From the NCBI GenBank assembly GCA_014804675.1, contig JAAUZH010000040.1, positions 1-32,111 of the forward strand: a DNA stretch of 32,111 nucleotides, given 5' to 3'. The position numbers were made by a program, and so were the translations under genes. Source of the DNA: Lachnospiraceae bacterium. GTDB taxonomy: Bacteria > Bacillota > Clostridia > Lachnospirales > Lachnospiraceae. The notes beneath the pieces were generated by a model, which had not been told where the DNA came from, did no database searches, and saw only the letters and a program-made list of their open reading frames with translations. Of the stretch, positions 19,201-29,720 are shown one piece after another; the first letter of the stretch is position 1, and every line of letters starts with the position of its first letter.

Positions 19201-21090
19201 TAAAAAGCAATGATTAAAAATATTACCATACGGCTTTTTATTATATAGTGTAGTAGCATTTACAGTAGCAAACGTATATCCAAAAACATCCCCTATATTT
19301 CTCCTTGTATTGCTCATATCAGTTAATTCTGCCGCCAAAAGATTGGCAATAACTCCTCCCCGGCTATGGCCTGTTACCCATATGACAGAATCATCAGTTT
19401 TAATTCCCTTTGCTTGTAATGTACCCATGTACACTTGAAGGTCAAGAAGCACTAAATTTTTGGCCATATTAAAGCTATAATGTGTATCCTTATATTTATC
19501 TGAATACACCGTACCTGTCAGCTTCATATTCCCTTCCCATTCCACTCCATCTGTACCACGTACATCAATTACAATCTGATTTTTCTTTTCCCCTTTATAA
19601 TATATTTGTCTACTTGCAAAAGTATAGCTGCAATTGTGCTCAATGGCATCCCTATAAGTAGAAGAAGGCTTAATATTCTCAAACCCATCCTTCTGCAATT
19701 GCGCCTCTAACAAGAAAGGCTCATTTCTCCTTCCATTCTCCGCCACATAGTATTGTCCCTCACCCGACACACGGTGTTCATCATAAGCCAGCATAGCATA
19801 CAAAGCAGAAGTCTCTGCCAGTTCCCGGCTATAGGTATTCACATCATAATCAAATTCATAGAGCTTCCTATCTAACTTACCATACTCTTTTCCATCACAA
19901 ATACCGGAATAAATATTAAATACATTTAACGGCACATTACTGTCCTGATTGCTCCCATTCCCTAATTGCCCCGCACTATTCCATCCCCATGTCCATACAT
20001 TTCCATCCTGGGTCAATGCCATGCCCATGCGGTTTCCCCATGCTGCCTCCACTACATTATCCATGATTTTTATTGGTGTTTCACCGGGAGTCTCTTTATT
20101 GATTTTAACCTGCCCTTTTTCACCAGCTCCTAACTGTCCCTTATCACTTCTTCCCCAGGTATAAAGGCTTCCGTCCTCTGTAATGGCAGCTCCGTTCTCA
20201 TAACCCATATATACGGATTTTACATGATCCATAATTTTCATCGGTTTCAGCTGATTTGCATTACTTGCCCCATTTCCGTTACCATATCCATTCCCCCATG
20301 TATACAGGCTACCGTCCTCCGTCACTGCTGCCATATTAAACATGCCTACGCTGACAGAAACAACCTTCTCCAATCCCTCAACTTCCTGAGGCTGGGAACT
20401 GTCTTCTGTTGTTCCATTTCCCAACTTACCATTGTTATTCTGACCCCATGTATACAATCTGCCATCCGTAGTAATTGCCGCAACTGTATTTCCTCCTGCA
20501 CAGGCAGTCAGCACATTATCCATAATTTTTATAGGTTCATTTTTAATAAAAGCATCCACTTTTCCGGCCAATTCTCCATATTGATTAGAACCGCATCCAT
20601 ACAATTCATTATCATGAGTGACAATCATAGTGACTCCTTTTCCCATGCTGACACTTCTTACATTTTGAAAAATTTCCTTACGTTCCCTGTTATGCTCTAT
20701 TCCCTGACCATTTCCACACATTCCAAAAGTATCCATACCCCATGTATGCAGACTCTTATCCTGAAGAATCACTCCAACGGAGCCCTGTGCCATACTCCCT
20801 CCTATAATTCCTTCCAAATCCTCAGCCTGCTGCGGCACTGCTGGAATATTACTGTCTATTGCATATGCATCGGAGGGATAATAACTCTTTCCCCATGCAT
20901 ACAATTTTCCATCCTTTGCAATTACACCGACAATTTCTTCCCCTGCTAAAAGTCTTGGCTGTATCTCTTCTACTTTTTTTCCATTATAAGCCTTTACCTC
21001 ATAACCTTTCCATGAAAATCCCGAAAAAGAAGGTAGCAGGATTATGATTGCTAGTAAGAGCGATATTTGTTTTCTGAGCTTTCTTTTCAT
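16264..21090 (-). CDS. Giant secreted RCC1 - class 3 lipase - LRR protein
   Basis: 1608 residues. Residues 1-35 are a signal peptide, likely cut at VKA/YNG. About 50-395 hold some seven RCC1-type blades (repeated DG-x-LYTWG and G-x-LGNG), a beta-propeller. About 415-800 is a class 3 lipase-like alpha/beta hydrolase (as in Lipase_3/DUF2974) with nucleophile Ser576 in GHSRGG, Asp631/632 (LDDFVPNVP) and a candidate His781 (THQAYTYYL). After an Asn/Ser/Glu linker (about 800-905), 905-1330 holds irregular LRRs with recurring LDCS, and about 1340-1430 and 1500-1580 BspA-type LRRs. The tail is very basic (KKKSYKKLLQKK), perhaps binding the wall. No sortase motif. It probably acts on lipids or esters outside the cell; the propeller and LRRs suit binding to surfaces. 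First gene of the membrane-protein array operon. Could be a virulence-like enzyme, an antibacterial effector or a scavenging lipase. Confidence 0.9.
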   Translation of the reverse strand: MKRKLRKQISLLLAIIILLPSFSGFSWKGYEVKAYNGKKVEEIQPRLLAGEEIVGVIAKDGKLYAWGKSYYPSDAYAIDSNIPAVPQQAEDLEGIIGGSMAQGSVGVILQDKSLHTWGMDTFGMCGNGQGIEHNRERKEIFQNVRSVSMGKGVTMIVTHDNELYGCGSNQYGELAGKVDAFIKNEPIKIMDNVLTACAGGNTVAAITTDGRLYTWGQNNNGKLGNGTTEDSSQPQEVEGLEKVVSVSVGMFNMAAVTEDGSLYTWGNGYGNGNGASNANQLKPMKIMDHVKSVYMGYENGAAITEDGSLYTWGRSDKGQLGAGEKGQVKINKETPGETPIKIMDNVVEAAWGNRMGMALTQDGNVWTWGWNSAGQLGNGSNQDSNVPLNVFNIYSGICDGKEYGKLDRKLYEFDYDVNTYSRELAETSALYAMLAYDEHRVSGEGQYYVAENGRRNEPFLLEAQLQKDGFENIKPSSTYRDAIEHNCSYTFASRQIYYKGEKKNQIVIDVRGTDGVEWEGNMKLTGTVYSDKYKDTHYSFNMAKNLVLLDLQVYMGTLQAKGIKTDDSVIWVTGHSRGGVIANLLAAELTDMSNTRRNIGDVFGYTFATVNATTLYNKKPYGNIFNHCFLDDFVPNVPLASWGYGNYGKTLVASADGLYGDNFEFRNSMRRYTEKSSKRSEADFNLSATTNMLRHVGKVWKDSREYYEKRTNNAQDKSFVSLYMFFNDTIAILAQKSIKDSEFWKSVSLALLYCSNNNTLRPVFGFFINGQGINKNINDTHQAYTYYLATKLGAFQFASNRSIDADNVAYSKSGANELSDAKINEQKTNISDISPVTEKEGVIEDTISGNQPELRSVSQNAAFFEDIQDDAVSSNAINILDNNNIESRVGESLPESSLTQEEEKQKIIAFINQDDNRKNLDWNIENPDSWNGITFDEDGYVSMMDLSYRNLSGNLDLSGFSHLQSLDCSGNSLNSLDVTNCTLLENLECYFNMELETLCLEGCGNLKYLDCSGCGIQALELSDCTAMEELLCSNNQLTKLNLFTLSKLFKVLCDSNEITEMILPENNHLKHIDCEYNYLTNFADLEILSQNEENRILYQEQNVPEGASFCDTDIAVLKGIASTGENLQKLGWDLTQPWEWYGIEWKYENGIYYADKISLSACELEGNIKISNLLKLKALDLSKNQMDSLFVSDCPELVRINCVEAELEKLEIISCPLLTEIYGYYNYMPEEIVLKIEKDYEVEGSILELTPQYLKADLEEFSKEDVDTILSFADLEENQTSIYFDKEKPGCWDHVTWEKQEDGLYHITELWFESLWITGKFDMSKLKYLKTFSLEKTNITAVVLPENIEEIPLKAFYNCALLEEVTIPKAVKIIEDLAFADCTALKKLYFYSQNAQIGMNSFYNSAAIQEITCYANTTESNYAYDGQPRITYWNTSEDISQKEEGKGKDQIKSDTGSKGEDRLKKGDKRTVGNAVYKITKFTAKNKTVTYVKCNNKKAKSITIHNTVVIDGIVFKVTAIEKNAFKNMKKLQKVTIGKYVKSIGDKAFYRCGKLKKLQIKSTVLKKIGKSALKGINKKAVITVPKAKKKSYKKLLQKKIAGLPKTVKIK

Positions 21091-21161
21091 TTTCTTTCTC
21101 CATTTATATTTTAAGTTAAATAAAAAAACTTCTCCATTGTCAGAATATCTTCTTGCATCGA

Positions 21162-21214
21162 TTTATACAATATTTTGGGGAAGTTTGGTATTTTTCTGGG
21201 AAGTTTGGTATTTT
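21162..21214 (-). promoter_or_regulatory. Candidate activator site: two 17-bp direct repeats before a -10 box
   Basis: Plus-strand GGGAAGTTTGGTATTTT occurs perfectly twice, at 21178-21194 and 21198-21214 (period 20 bp, about two helical turns). On the minus strand a TATAAA (21167-21162) lies 10 nt downstream of the nearer copy, about 72 nt before the giant gene's ATG, with no proper -35. Such placement is typical of an activator that replaces the -35 contact. LytTR regulators bind this kind of spaced direct repeat. Confidence 0.5.
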
Positions 21215-21221
21215 ATCAAAA

Positions 21222-21264
21222 TTTCTCAAAAGAAAAAGAGCCTCCTAAAAAGGACACTCTTTCC
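21222..21264 (-). terminator. Terminator of the ATP synthase operon
   Basis: Minus-strand hairpin with outer arms AAAGAG/CTCTTT (21262-21257 and 21240-21235) and inner TCCT/AGGA pairs, followed by a T-rich run to 21222. It begins about 30 nt after the atpC stop. Confidence 0.7.
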
Positions 21265-21295
21265 TTATACAAATACTAACATCAATTTATAATTC

Positions 21296-21697
21296 CTATT
21301 TCAATACCTCAATCCGGGCAATGGCTCTCTGCAAAGCCGTCTCCGCCCGAAGGATATCCGTTTCAGAAGACTTCTCGCTAATCCTCTGCCTTGCTCTTTC
21401 TTTTGCTTCCTCCGCTCTTGTAAGGTCAATCTCATTTGGCCACTCAATGATTTCCGCCATAATGGTCACCTTATCCTGAAGAATTTCTACAAAGCCCGCA
21501 TGAAGAGCCGCTTCTTTTGTCTCTTCGCCGTAAATAGTCAAAACACCCGGCTTTACAATCACCGTCATAGGGATATGGCCCCTTAACACACCGATTTCAC
21601 CCTCGGTAGTGTTAAACTCTACCATAGAGGCCTCTCCCTCATAAAAAATCCGGTCCGGAGTAATAATTCTTAAATCAAAATTTTTTCCCTCTGCCAT
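21296..21697 (-). CDS. atpC: ATP synthase F1 epsilon subunit
   Basis: 133 residues, normal length. The N-terminal beta-sandwich (about 5-85, with EGEIGVLRGHIPM and AALHAGFVEI) binds the gamma stalk and c-ring; the C-terminal helical pair (about 90-133, RAEEAKERARQRI) is the regulatory arm. It belongs to the central stalk and links c-ring rotation to catalysis. Last gene of the operon, 11 nt after atpD, with AAGGGGTG before the ATG. Confidence 0.96.
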   Translation of the reverse strand: MAEGKNFDLRIITPDRIFYEGEASMVEFNTTEGEIGVLRGHIPMTVIVKPGVLTIYGEETKEAALHAGFVEILQDKVTIMAEIIEWPNEIDLTRAEEAKERARQRISEKSSETDILRAETALQRAIARIEVLK

Positions 21698-21708
21698 ATG
21701 CTCACCCC

Positions 21709-23121
<1,413 letters not shown>

Positions 23122-23985
23122 CTAGCTGATTGCTTCCGCACCAGCTATAATTTCGGTTAATTCCTGTGTAATAGTTCCCTGACGGGCTCTATTGTATTGT
23201 AAGGACAATTTGCTAATCATATCCTCTGCATTGCTTGTTGCGGAGTCCATTGCCTGCATTCTTGCACCGTTCTCACTGGCAACTGCTTCTACCATGCCGC
23301 CGTAAATCAGACTTGTTACATACTTGGGAATAATCATGTTCAGGGCTTCTTCCTCATCAGTTTCAAAATTCATCAAAGCCTCTGCCTTTTTTTCCTTTTG
23401 CTGATTTTCCTGTTCACCTGCTTCTACGGGAAGCAGCTTCATCAGGGTGGGGATATGGCTTACGGTATTTTTGAAAGCTGTATATGCCAGATAGATTTCA
23501 CCGATTTCTCCCTTTGCATATGCTTTTAATACTTCATGGCAGATTGCCATGGCATCTACATAAGCCGGCTCTTCGATTACTTCTGAATAGTCCGCTTTCA
23601 TTTCATAGCCATGTCTAAGAAGGGCATCCCGTCCCTTTTTACCAATTGCATAAAACACTACTTCCTCTTTTTTCATTTCACCCTTTGTTATGAGCTTCAC
23701 TACGTTAGAGTTGTAGCCTCCTGCCAGCCCTCTGTTTGACGTGATGAAAATCACTGCTTTCTTCTTGGAGCCGTTTGGAGTCAGATAAGGATGTTTGATT
23801 CCTCCTGCCTTTGCCAACAGGGAGGTTACTGTTTCATACATGCAGTTGAAGTATGCCTTGGAATGCTCCGCTCTGGTCTTTGCTCTCTGCAGCTTTACGG
23901 TAGATACCAGCTTCATGGCTTTTGTAATCTGCTGAGTGCTTTGGATACTTACCTTACGTCTTTTAATAGTTCTCATTGACGCCAT
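23122..23985 (-). CDS. atpG: ATP synthase F1 gamma subunit
   Basis: 287 residues. The N-terminal helix (MASMRTIKRRKVSIQSTQQI, TKAMKLVST) and the C-terminal helix (ARQGTITQELTEIIAGA) form the rotating coiled coil of the central shaft; the middle (about 75-200) is the Rossmann-like globular part with ITSNRGLAGGYN. A charged Gln/Glu/Lys-rich insertion (about 195-215) is mildly longer than in model enzymes. It starts 24 nt after atpA with AAAGGTGATC. Confidence 0.96.
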   Translation of the reverse strand: MASMRTIKRRKVSIQSTQQITKAMKLVSTVKLQRAKTRAEHSKAYFNCMYETVTSLLAKAGGIKHPYLTPNGSKKKAVIFITSNRGLAGGYNSNVVKLITKGEMKKEEVVFYAIGKKGRDALLRHGYEMKADYSEVIEEPAYVDAMAICHEVLKAYAKGEIGEIYLAYTAFKNTVSHIPTLMKLLPVEAGEQENQQKEKKAEALMNFETDEEEALNMIIPKYVTSLIYGGMVEAVASENGARMQAMDSATSNAEDMISKLSLQYNRARQGTITQELTEIIAGAEAIS

Positions 23986-24009
23986 GTGTGATCACCTTTT
24001 TCTTTCTGC

Positions 24010-25521
<1,512 letters not shown>

Positions 25522-25593
25522 TTACGCACCTTTCTTTTTATTTCCTCTTTACCCCAATCCTGTATTGGAGATTTTTCTTGTTTTGCCTGTTGG

Positions 25594-26145
25594 CTATTGT
25601 ACCAGTTGTACTTTCAGCAACTGTTTGGTAAGCTCATTTAACTTGGTTTTTACACTACTGTCCACTACTCTGTCTCCAATGCGGATTACCATTCCGCCAA
25701 TCAACTCTTTGTCTTGCCTATAGTGCATTTCAAGTTTCCTGTATGATGTGGTTTCCAAAATCTTTTTTTCCACTCTTTGCTTTTGGAGGATTGTAAGGGC
25801 GGTGGCCGTAGTCACATAAGCAACTCCGATTCCCTGCAGCCTTTTTACCTCATCTAAAAAGTATTGAAGGATAGACTGGATTTCCCCATAGCGGTCCTTT
25901 GTGATGATCAACCGGAAAAAACCTACCAGCTCTTCCTGCACCCTTCCTTTGAAAACCGCTTCCATTACCTGAATTTTTTCTTCCTTCAGGATTTTGGGGT
26001 GGTTCATAAGGGAAAGGAATTCCTGGTTTTCCTCCAGTATCTTTAAAATAGCCTGTATCTCTTCCACAAAGACGGGAATCTTCTTTTCTTCCACTGCCAG
26101 TTCAAATAAAGCTTCCCCATAGGTTTTTGAAATTAGCTTAGCCAT
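25594..26145 (-). CDS. atpH: ATP synthase delta subunit
   Basis: 183 residues, usual length. N-terminal helical domain (about 1-105: KTYGEALFELAVEEKKI, FLSLMNHPKI) caps the alpha/beta hexamer; the C-terminal part (about 106-183, with ELIGGMVIRIGDRVVDSSVKT) binds the b-subunit stalk. It overlaps the end of atpF by 13 nt, so the two are translationally coupled. Confidence 0.95.
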   Translation of the reverse strand: MAKLISKTYGEALFELAVEEKKIPVFVEEIQAILKILEENQEFLSLMNHPKILKEEKIQVMEAVFKGRVQEELVGFFRLIITKDRYGEIQSILQYFLDEVKRLQGIGVAYVTTATALTILQKQRVEKKILETTSYRKLEMHYRQDKELIGGMVIRIGDRVVDSSVKTKLNELTKQLLKVQLVQ

Positions 26146-26648
26146 GTGCTCTCACCCATTTCTTTCAATGTTTCGTCGATTAAGCTGTTGGATACGGTTG
26201 TATCGATTGCTGCCGAAACAACCTTGCCTGCCATAATAGATGCCAGAGAAACCATCTCCCTTTTCATATCATCCGCAGCCTTTTGCTTTTCAAGCTCTAC
26301 TTCCACATTTGCCCGCTGGATGATTCTGGCAGCCTCCTCCTTTGCATCCGCAATAATTTTATTTTCATTTGCCAATGCCTTTTTACGGGCTTCGCTTAAT
26401 ATTTCTTCTGCTTCTTTTTCAATGTTCTTCAGCTTATCCTCATACTGGGCCTTTAAATCCTCAGCCTGCTCCTTTTCAGCCGCCGCATAACTCAAATCTT
26501 CCGCAATCCTGTTTTTTCTGTCCTCTAAGAACTTCCTTACCGGATTGAAGAGTTTGTAGGAAGCAACTAAAAATAGTGCAAATACTGCTATGGCCGTAAG
26601 CACAGCATCATGAAGAAGCTGAAGGTCTAAATCAAATAGACGTGCCAT
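26133..26648 (-). CDS. atpF: ATP synthase F0 b subunit
   Basis: 171 residues. One membrane helix (about 14-32) followed by a long charged coiled coil (about 40-150, rich in Ala, Glu and Lys), the peripheral stator stalk that holds delta and the alpha/beta hexamer. AGGAGG lies 11 nt before the ATG, a little far. Coding end overlaps atpH. Confidence 0.95.
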   Translation of the reverse strand: MARLFDLDLQLLHDAVLTAIAVFALFLVASYKLFNPVRKFLEDRKNRIAEDLSYAAAEKEQAEDLKAQYEDKLKNIEKEAEEILSEARKKALANENKIIADAKEEAARIIQRANVEVELEKQKAADDMKREMVSLASIMAGKVVSAAIDTTVSNSLIDETLKEMGESTWLS

Positions 26649-26663
26649 ATGTGTCTAAACCTC

Positions 26664-26960
<297 letters not shown>

Positions 26961-27046
26961 TTATATTGTTATTATGTTTTTAATATGTCTTTCCTTTTTT
27001 TGAAACAGCATACTGTAATACAATGTATTTTCTCCAGTATGCTTCA

Positions 27047-27769
27047 TCAGGAATCGCTTCCGATTGCATCCGACACGTAAGTCATAGTCAGCATACAGAA
27101 TACATAGGTCTGGATTGCTCCGGAAAACAAATCAAAATACACATGAAGTATTCCCGGCCAGGCAATGGCAAGCTTGGACAGCAGTCCATACACAAGGGCC
27201 ATCATAACAGTTCCCGAAAGCACGTTTGCAAACAAACGCAAGGATAAAGAAATGGGCACTGCTACATCACCAATAATGTTGATAGGCGCCCAAATGGGCC
27301 ATGGATCACACAATCCCTTCAGCACGCCGCTGACCTTCTGGTGCTTGAACTTATTAAAATGGATAATGCAAAAGGTCATGATACCAAGCGGTAACGTCAC
27401 TCCATAATCTGCCGTAGGCGGTCTCAAACCGAATAATCCCGAAATATTGCAGACTAGTATGAAAATAAAGATAGTGCCGATATAATTTACAAATTTTCCG
27501 GCATTCTTTCCCATGGTACTGCCTACCATGTTCTGAAGCATCTCTACAATCAGCTCCACGATATTCTGGAATGTTCCCGGTACATCCGCTGCCCGTTTCA
27601 TGACCCGTCCTGCCACACAGGAAAATCCAATAAGCAGGAGTACTACGATCAACAAGCAAACGTGAGTAGTCGTTATCCAGACAGTCTGACCAAACAATTC
27701 ATAGGAAAACACTCCATGAATCATAAAATCCACATCAGCACCTGCAGATAACAAAATTCCTTGCCCCAT
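27047..27769 (-). CDS. atpB: ATP synthase F0 a subunit
   Basis: 240 residues, polytopic. The ATG at 27769 (MGQGILLSAG) follows AGGAGGTG at 5 nt and is clearly better than an in-frame ATG at 27823 inside the previous gene. About six helices; the conserved arginine that faces the c-ring is in PISLSLRLFANVLSG, and the last helix ends AIQTYVFCMLTMTYV. Forms the ion half-channels. It starts 4 nt after the atpI stop. Confidence 0.95.
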   Translation of the reverse strand: MGQGILLSAGADVDFMIHGVFSYELFGQTVWITTTHVCLLIVVLLLIGFSCVAGRVMKRAADVPGTFQNIVELIVEMLQNMVGSTMGKNAGKFVNYIGTIFIFILVCNISGLFGLRPPTADYGVTLPLGIMTFCIIHFNKFKHQKVSGVLKGLCDPWPIWAPINIIGDVAVPISLSLRLFANVLSGTVMMALVYGLLSKLAIAWPGILHVYFDLFSGAIQTYVFCMLTMTYVSDAIGSDS

Positions 27770-27773
27770 ACAT

Positions 27774-28178
27774 TCACCTCCTAATCTTTTCCTTATAAAA
27801 AAATTTATGAGTAAACGGCTCAAGGTAAGCCGCTACCTTCAATGTCATAATCCCTAAAAATACAGCCAATGGATTGGCAATTTTCGTAACCGTCACGATT
27901 CCACATAAAAGCACAATTACTCCATATCTTAGGAAATAATGCTTCTGCATGACCTTAACAGCTCCCTCTTCCCCTAAGTTCATAGCTGCATCCAGTGTAT
28001 ATGCCATATGCCATGCCATTAAAAGCGCCATAACAACTCCCAGAAACAGACCAAGGCCAAACTGCCATTTTTCCTTTACGAACCAAATAAAAACCAATCC
28101 GAAAAAAATACCGGATGCGCAGATACCTAAAAATAATCCCGGCAATGCGCTATTTAACTGTCTAATCCTTTTTATCAT
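27774..28178 (-). CDS. atpI: ATP synthase subunit I-like membrane protein
   Basis: 134 residues from the ATG at 28178 (MIKRIRQLN), preceded by AAGAGAG; the longer frame from 28253 would overlap the upstream gene by far more. Four hydrophobic segments. In related operons the small membrane protein in this place assists c-ring assembly or Mg2+ supply. The start overlaps the end of the preceding gene by 17 nt. Confidence 0.8.
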   Translation of the reverse strand: MIKRIRQLNSALPGLFLGICASGIFFGLVFIWFVKEKWQFGLGLFLGVVMALLMAWHMAYTLDAAMNLGEEGAVKVMQKHYFLRYGVIVLLCGIVTVTKIANPLAVFLGIMTLKVAAYLEPFTHKFFYKEKIRR

Positions 28179-28407
28179 GCACATCTCTCTTTTCTTTCTT
28201 CTCGTAAATCCTCTTAGAAAGAATATAGATATTACGAAAGCCTCCAAGAGCACCCATAAAGAAGAAAATCACCATGAAAAATCCGGTTCCAAGCCATTTG
28301 TCCAGATATATTCCCAAGAAGGAACAAAAGAAAATGGGAACCAGCATATTGACTCCAAACTGTGTTATCATAACCAATGACTGGTATACATTTTTTCTAT
28401 ACTTCAT
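28162..28407 (-). CDS. atpZ: AtpZ/AtpI-family ATP synthase accessory protein
   Basis: 81 residues, two membrane helices (about 14-34 and 42-62) with the family pattern FLGIYLDKWLGTG between them and a strongly charged tail (KRIYEKKEKRDVHDKK). First gene of the ATP synthase operon. Such proteins help assembly or ion handling of the F0 part. Confidence 0.85.
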   Translation of the reverse strand: MKYRKNVYQSLVMITQFGVNMLVPIFFCSFLGIYLDKWLGTGFFMVIFFFMGALGGFRNIYILSKRIYEKKEKRDVHDKKD

Positions 28408-28464
28408 AGCATCACTTTCTGGTTGGTAAAATGTGACAAATCGTCAAAAAAATCCCACTTGTTC

Positions 28465-28493
28465 ATTATACATATTTTTGTCAATTATGTCTA
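28465..28493 (-). promoter_or_regulatory. Promoter of the ATP synthase operon
   Basis: Minus-strand TAGACA (28493-28488), a 17-nt spacer and a perfect TATAAT (28470-28465), about 58 nt upstream of atpZ. A small inverted repeat, TGAC-N5-GTCA (28434-28446), lies between promoter and gene and could be a regulator site. Confidence 0.7.
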
Positions 28494-28548
28494 GCGGAAT
28501 ACATAATTTAATTAGAATTATTTGGGGAAATTATTTTTCATTCCAGCC

Positions 28549-28577
28549 TTGACTTTTCCACTCCGCCCAGTTACTAT
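28549..28577 (+). promoter_or_regulatory. Promoter of the DUF402 gene
   Basis: TTGACT (28549-28554), a 17-nt spacer and TACTAT (28572-28577), about 60 nt before the ATG. It is back to back with the ATP synthase promoter. Confidence 0.65.
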
Positions 28578-28638
28578 TTTGAATAACTAAACAGAATTCC
28601 ATACTTCTATACACTAAGATAAACAACAGGGAGGCATT

Positions 28639-29118
28639 ATGAACTATCCGATTTTATACAGAAAACGAATCATTCCTGATGAATGCGTTCTTTTAAAGGA
28701 TGATGAGATTTTATTTTATGAGGATCACATTTTAGTGACCAAATGGAATACTTTAAAGCCCAAAAAGGATTTGGACCATGGGTTTTCCTGCTACTTTTTT
28801 CAGGAAGGCTACAAAATAAGCAAATTTTATGACAGAGATCATACGTTGCTTTATTATTATTGCGATATCATTGACTCTGAGATGCATCCTGAAGACAATT
28901 CCTTGATTGTAACAGACCTGCTGGCTGATGTGATTGTTTATCCTGATGGTTTTGTTAAGGTTGTGGATATTGATGAAATCGCAGATGCGCTTAATAAAGA
29001 AAGCATTACCTTAGAACAGGTAAAGAAAGCCCTTTACAGCCTGGACAAGCTCCTTTCCATTATTTATGAGGATAAGCTGGATACGCTTACTATTTATATG
29101 GACAGATTTGATACATAG
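28639..29118 (+). CDS. DUF402-family protein (Ntdp-like phosphatase fold)
   Basis: 159 residues, cytosolic. The middle and end match the DUF402 pattern: a YYCDIID strand, then LLADVIVYPDGFVKVVDIDE (about 93-112), followed by helices carrying ALNKESIT and a last helix. Characterised relatives are metal-dependent nucleoside tri/diphosphatases or RNA-linked proteins; the conserved Asp/Glu residues are present, but the substrate cannot be told. GGGAGG lies 5 nt before the ATG. It stands alone, divergent from the ATP synthase operon and convergent with the sigma operon. Confidence 0.82.
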   Translation: MNYPILYRKRIIPDECVLLKDDEILFYEDHILVTKWNTLKPKKDLDHGFSCYFFQEGYKISKFYDRDHTLLYYYCDIIDSEMHPEDNSLIVTDLLADVIVYPDGFVKVVDIDEIADALNKESITLEQVKKALYSLDKLLSIIYEDKLDTLTIYMDRFDT

Positions 29119-29138
29119 TCATCATGTCTTTTCTTCCG

Positions 29139-29228
29139 TCTGAAGCAGACTAAAAAATTTCTGAATACGCAAAATATGCTCCTTCCACTGGCAGATATTC
29201 ATCGCTCTGCCTGCCCAGAAAGGAGCAT
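29139..29228. terminator. Structured convergent gap: hairpins between DUF402 and the sigma operon
   Basis: A small hairpin GTCTG/CAGAC (29139-29151) is followed by a larger two-part one: outer arms ATGCTCCTT (29176-29184) and AAGGAGCAT (29220-29228), inner arms GGCAGA (29190-29195) and TCTGCC (29206-29211). T-rich tails are weak on both sides. It lies where both convergent transcripts must end. Confidence 0.45.
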
Positions 29229-29248
29229 TGTATTTTAACTAAAAACAT

Positions 29249-29665
29249 CTATTCTATATTACCTGCTTTTTCATCATAGGTATTGTGAATCCATCTTTGA
29301 TATTCCTGCTCATAATATCTTGTGCTGGTTTCTACTGCAAAACCGATAACCGCCATGAGCATAGAAAAAATAATTAAAAATGCTGCCAGTCCAATTGCCG
29401 TTTTATCATAAACGAATTCTACGTTTTTTCTTCCATTAGCTAACAAAATTTCTATCCCAAGCAAAATGAAAATAACAGGCCACACTTTATAAATAAATTC
29501 ATAGGACATTTCCGGCAGAAACATATGAGCCAGAAATAAAGCTCCTACTCCTACCAGGCCAATTCCTAACGTAATAGTTCCTACTCTGTGAGTTCTGACG
29601 CCGCTTTTCCTTTGGCTTGGTGAATTTATTTGTTCTGTTTCTCCTAATCTCAATTCTTGTTCCAT
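29249..29665 (-). CDS. Small membrane protein with LiaF/DUF5668-like helices
   Basis: 138 residues. A polar start (about 1-25) leads to two closely packed helices (GTITLGIGLVGVGALFLAH and VWPVIFILLGIEILLA), the pattern of the LiaI/LiaF transmembrane region, then a third helix near 90-112 and a polar, Tyr/Glu-rich tail. AAAGGA precedes the start. Last gene of the ECF sigma operon. Proteins of this type often accompany envelope-stress regulators; the exact role is unknown. Confidence 0.7.
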   Translation of the reverse strand: MEQELRLGETEQINSPSQRKSGVRTHRVGTITLGIGLVGVGALFLAHMFLPEMSYEFIYKVWPVIFILLGIEILLANGRKNVEFVYDKTAIGLAAFLIIFSMLMAVIGFAVETSTRYYEQEYQRWIHNTYDEKAGNIE

Positions 29666-29720
29666 TTGTTTTCCTTTCTGGCGGGTTTTCTCATATCTTT
29701 TTCCACTTGTCCGTCATTTT

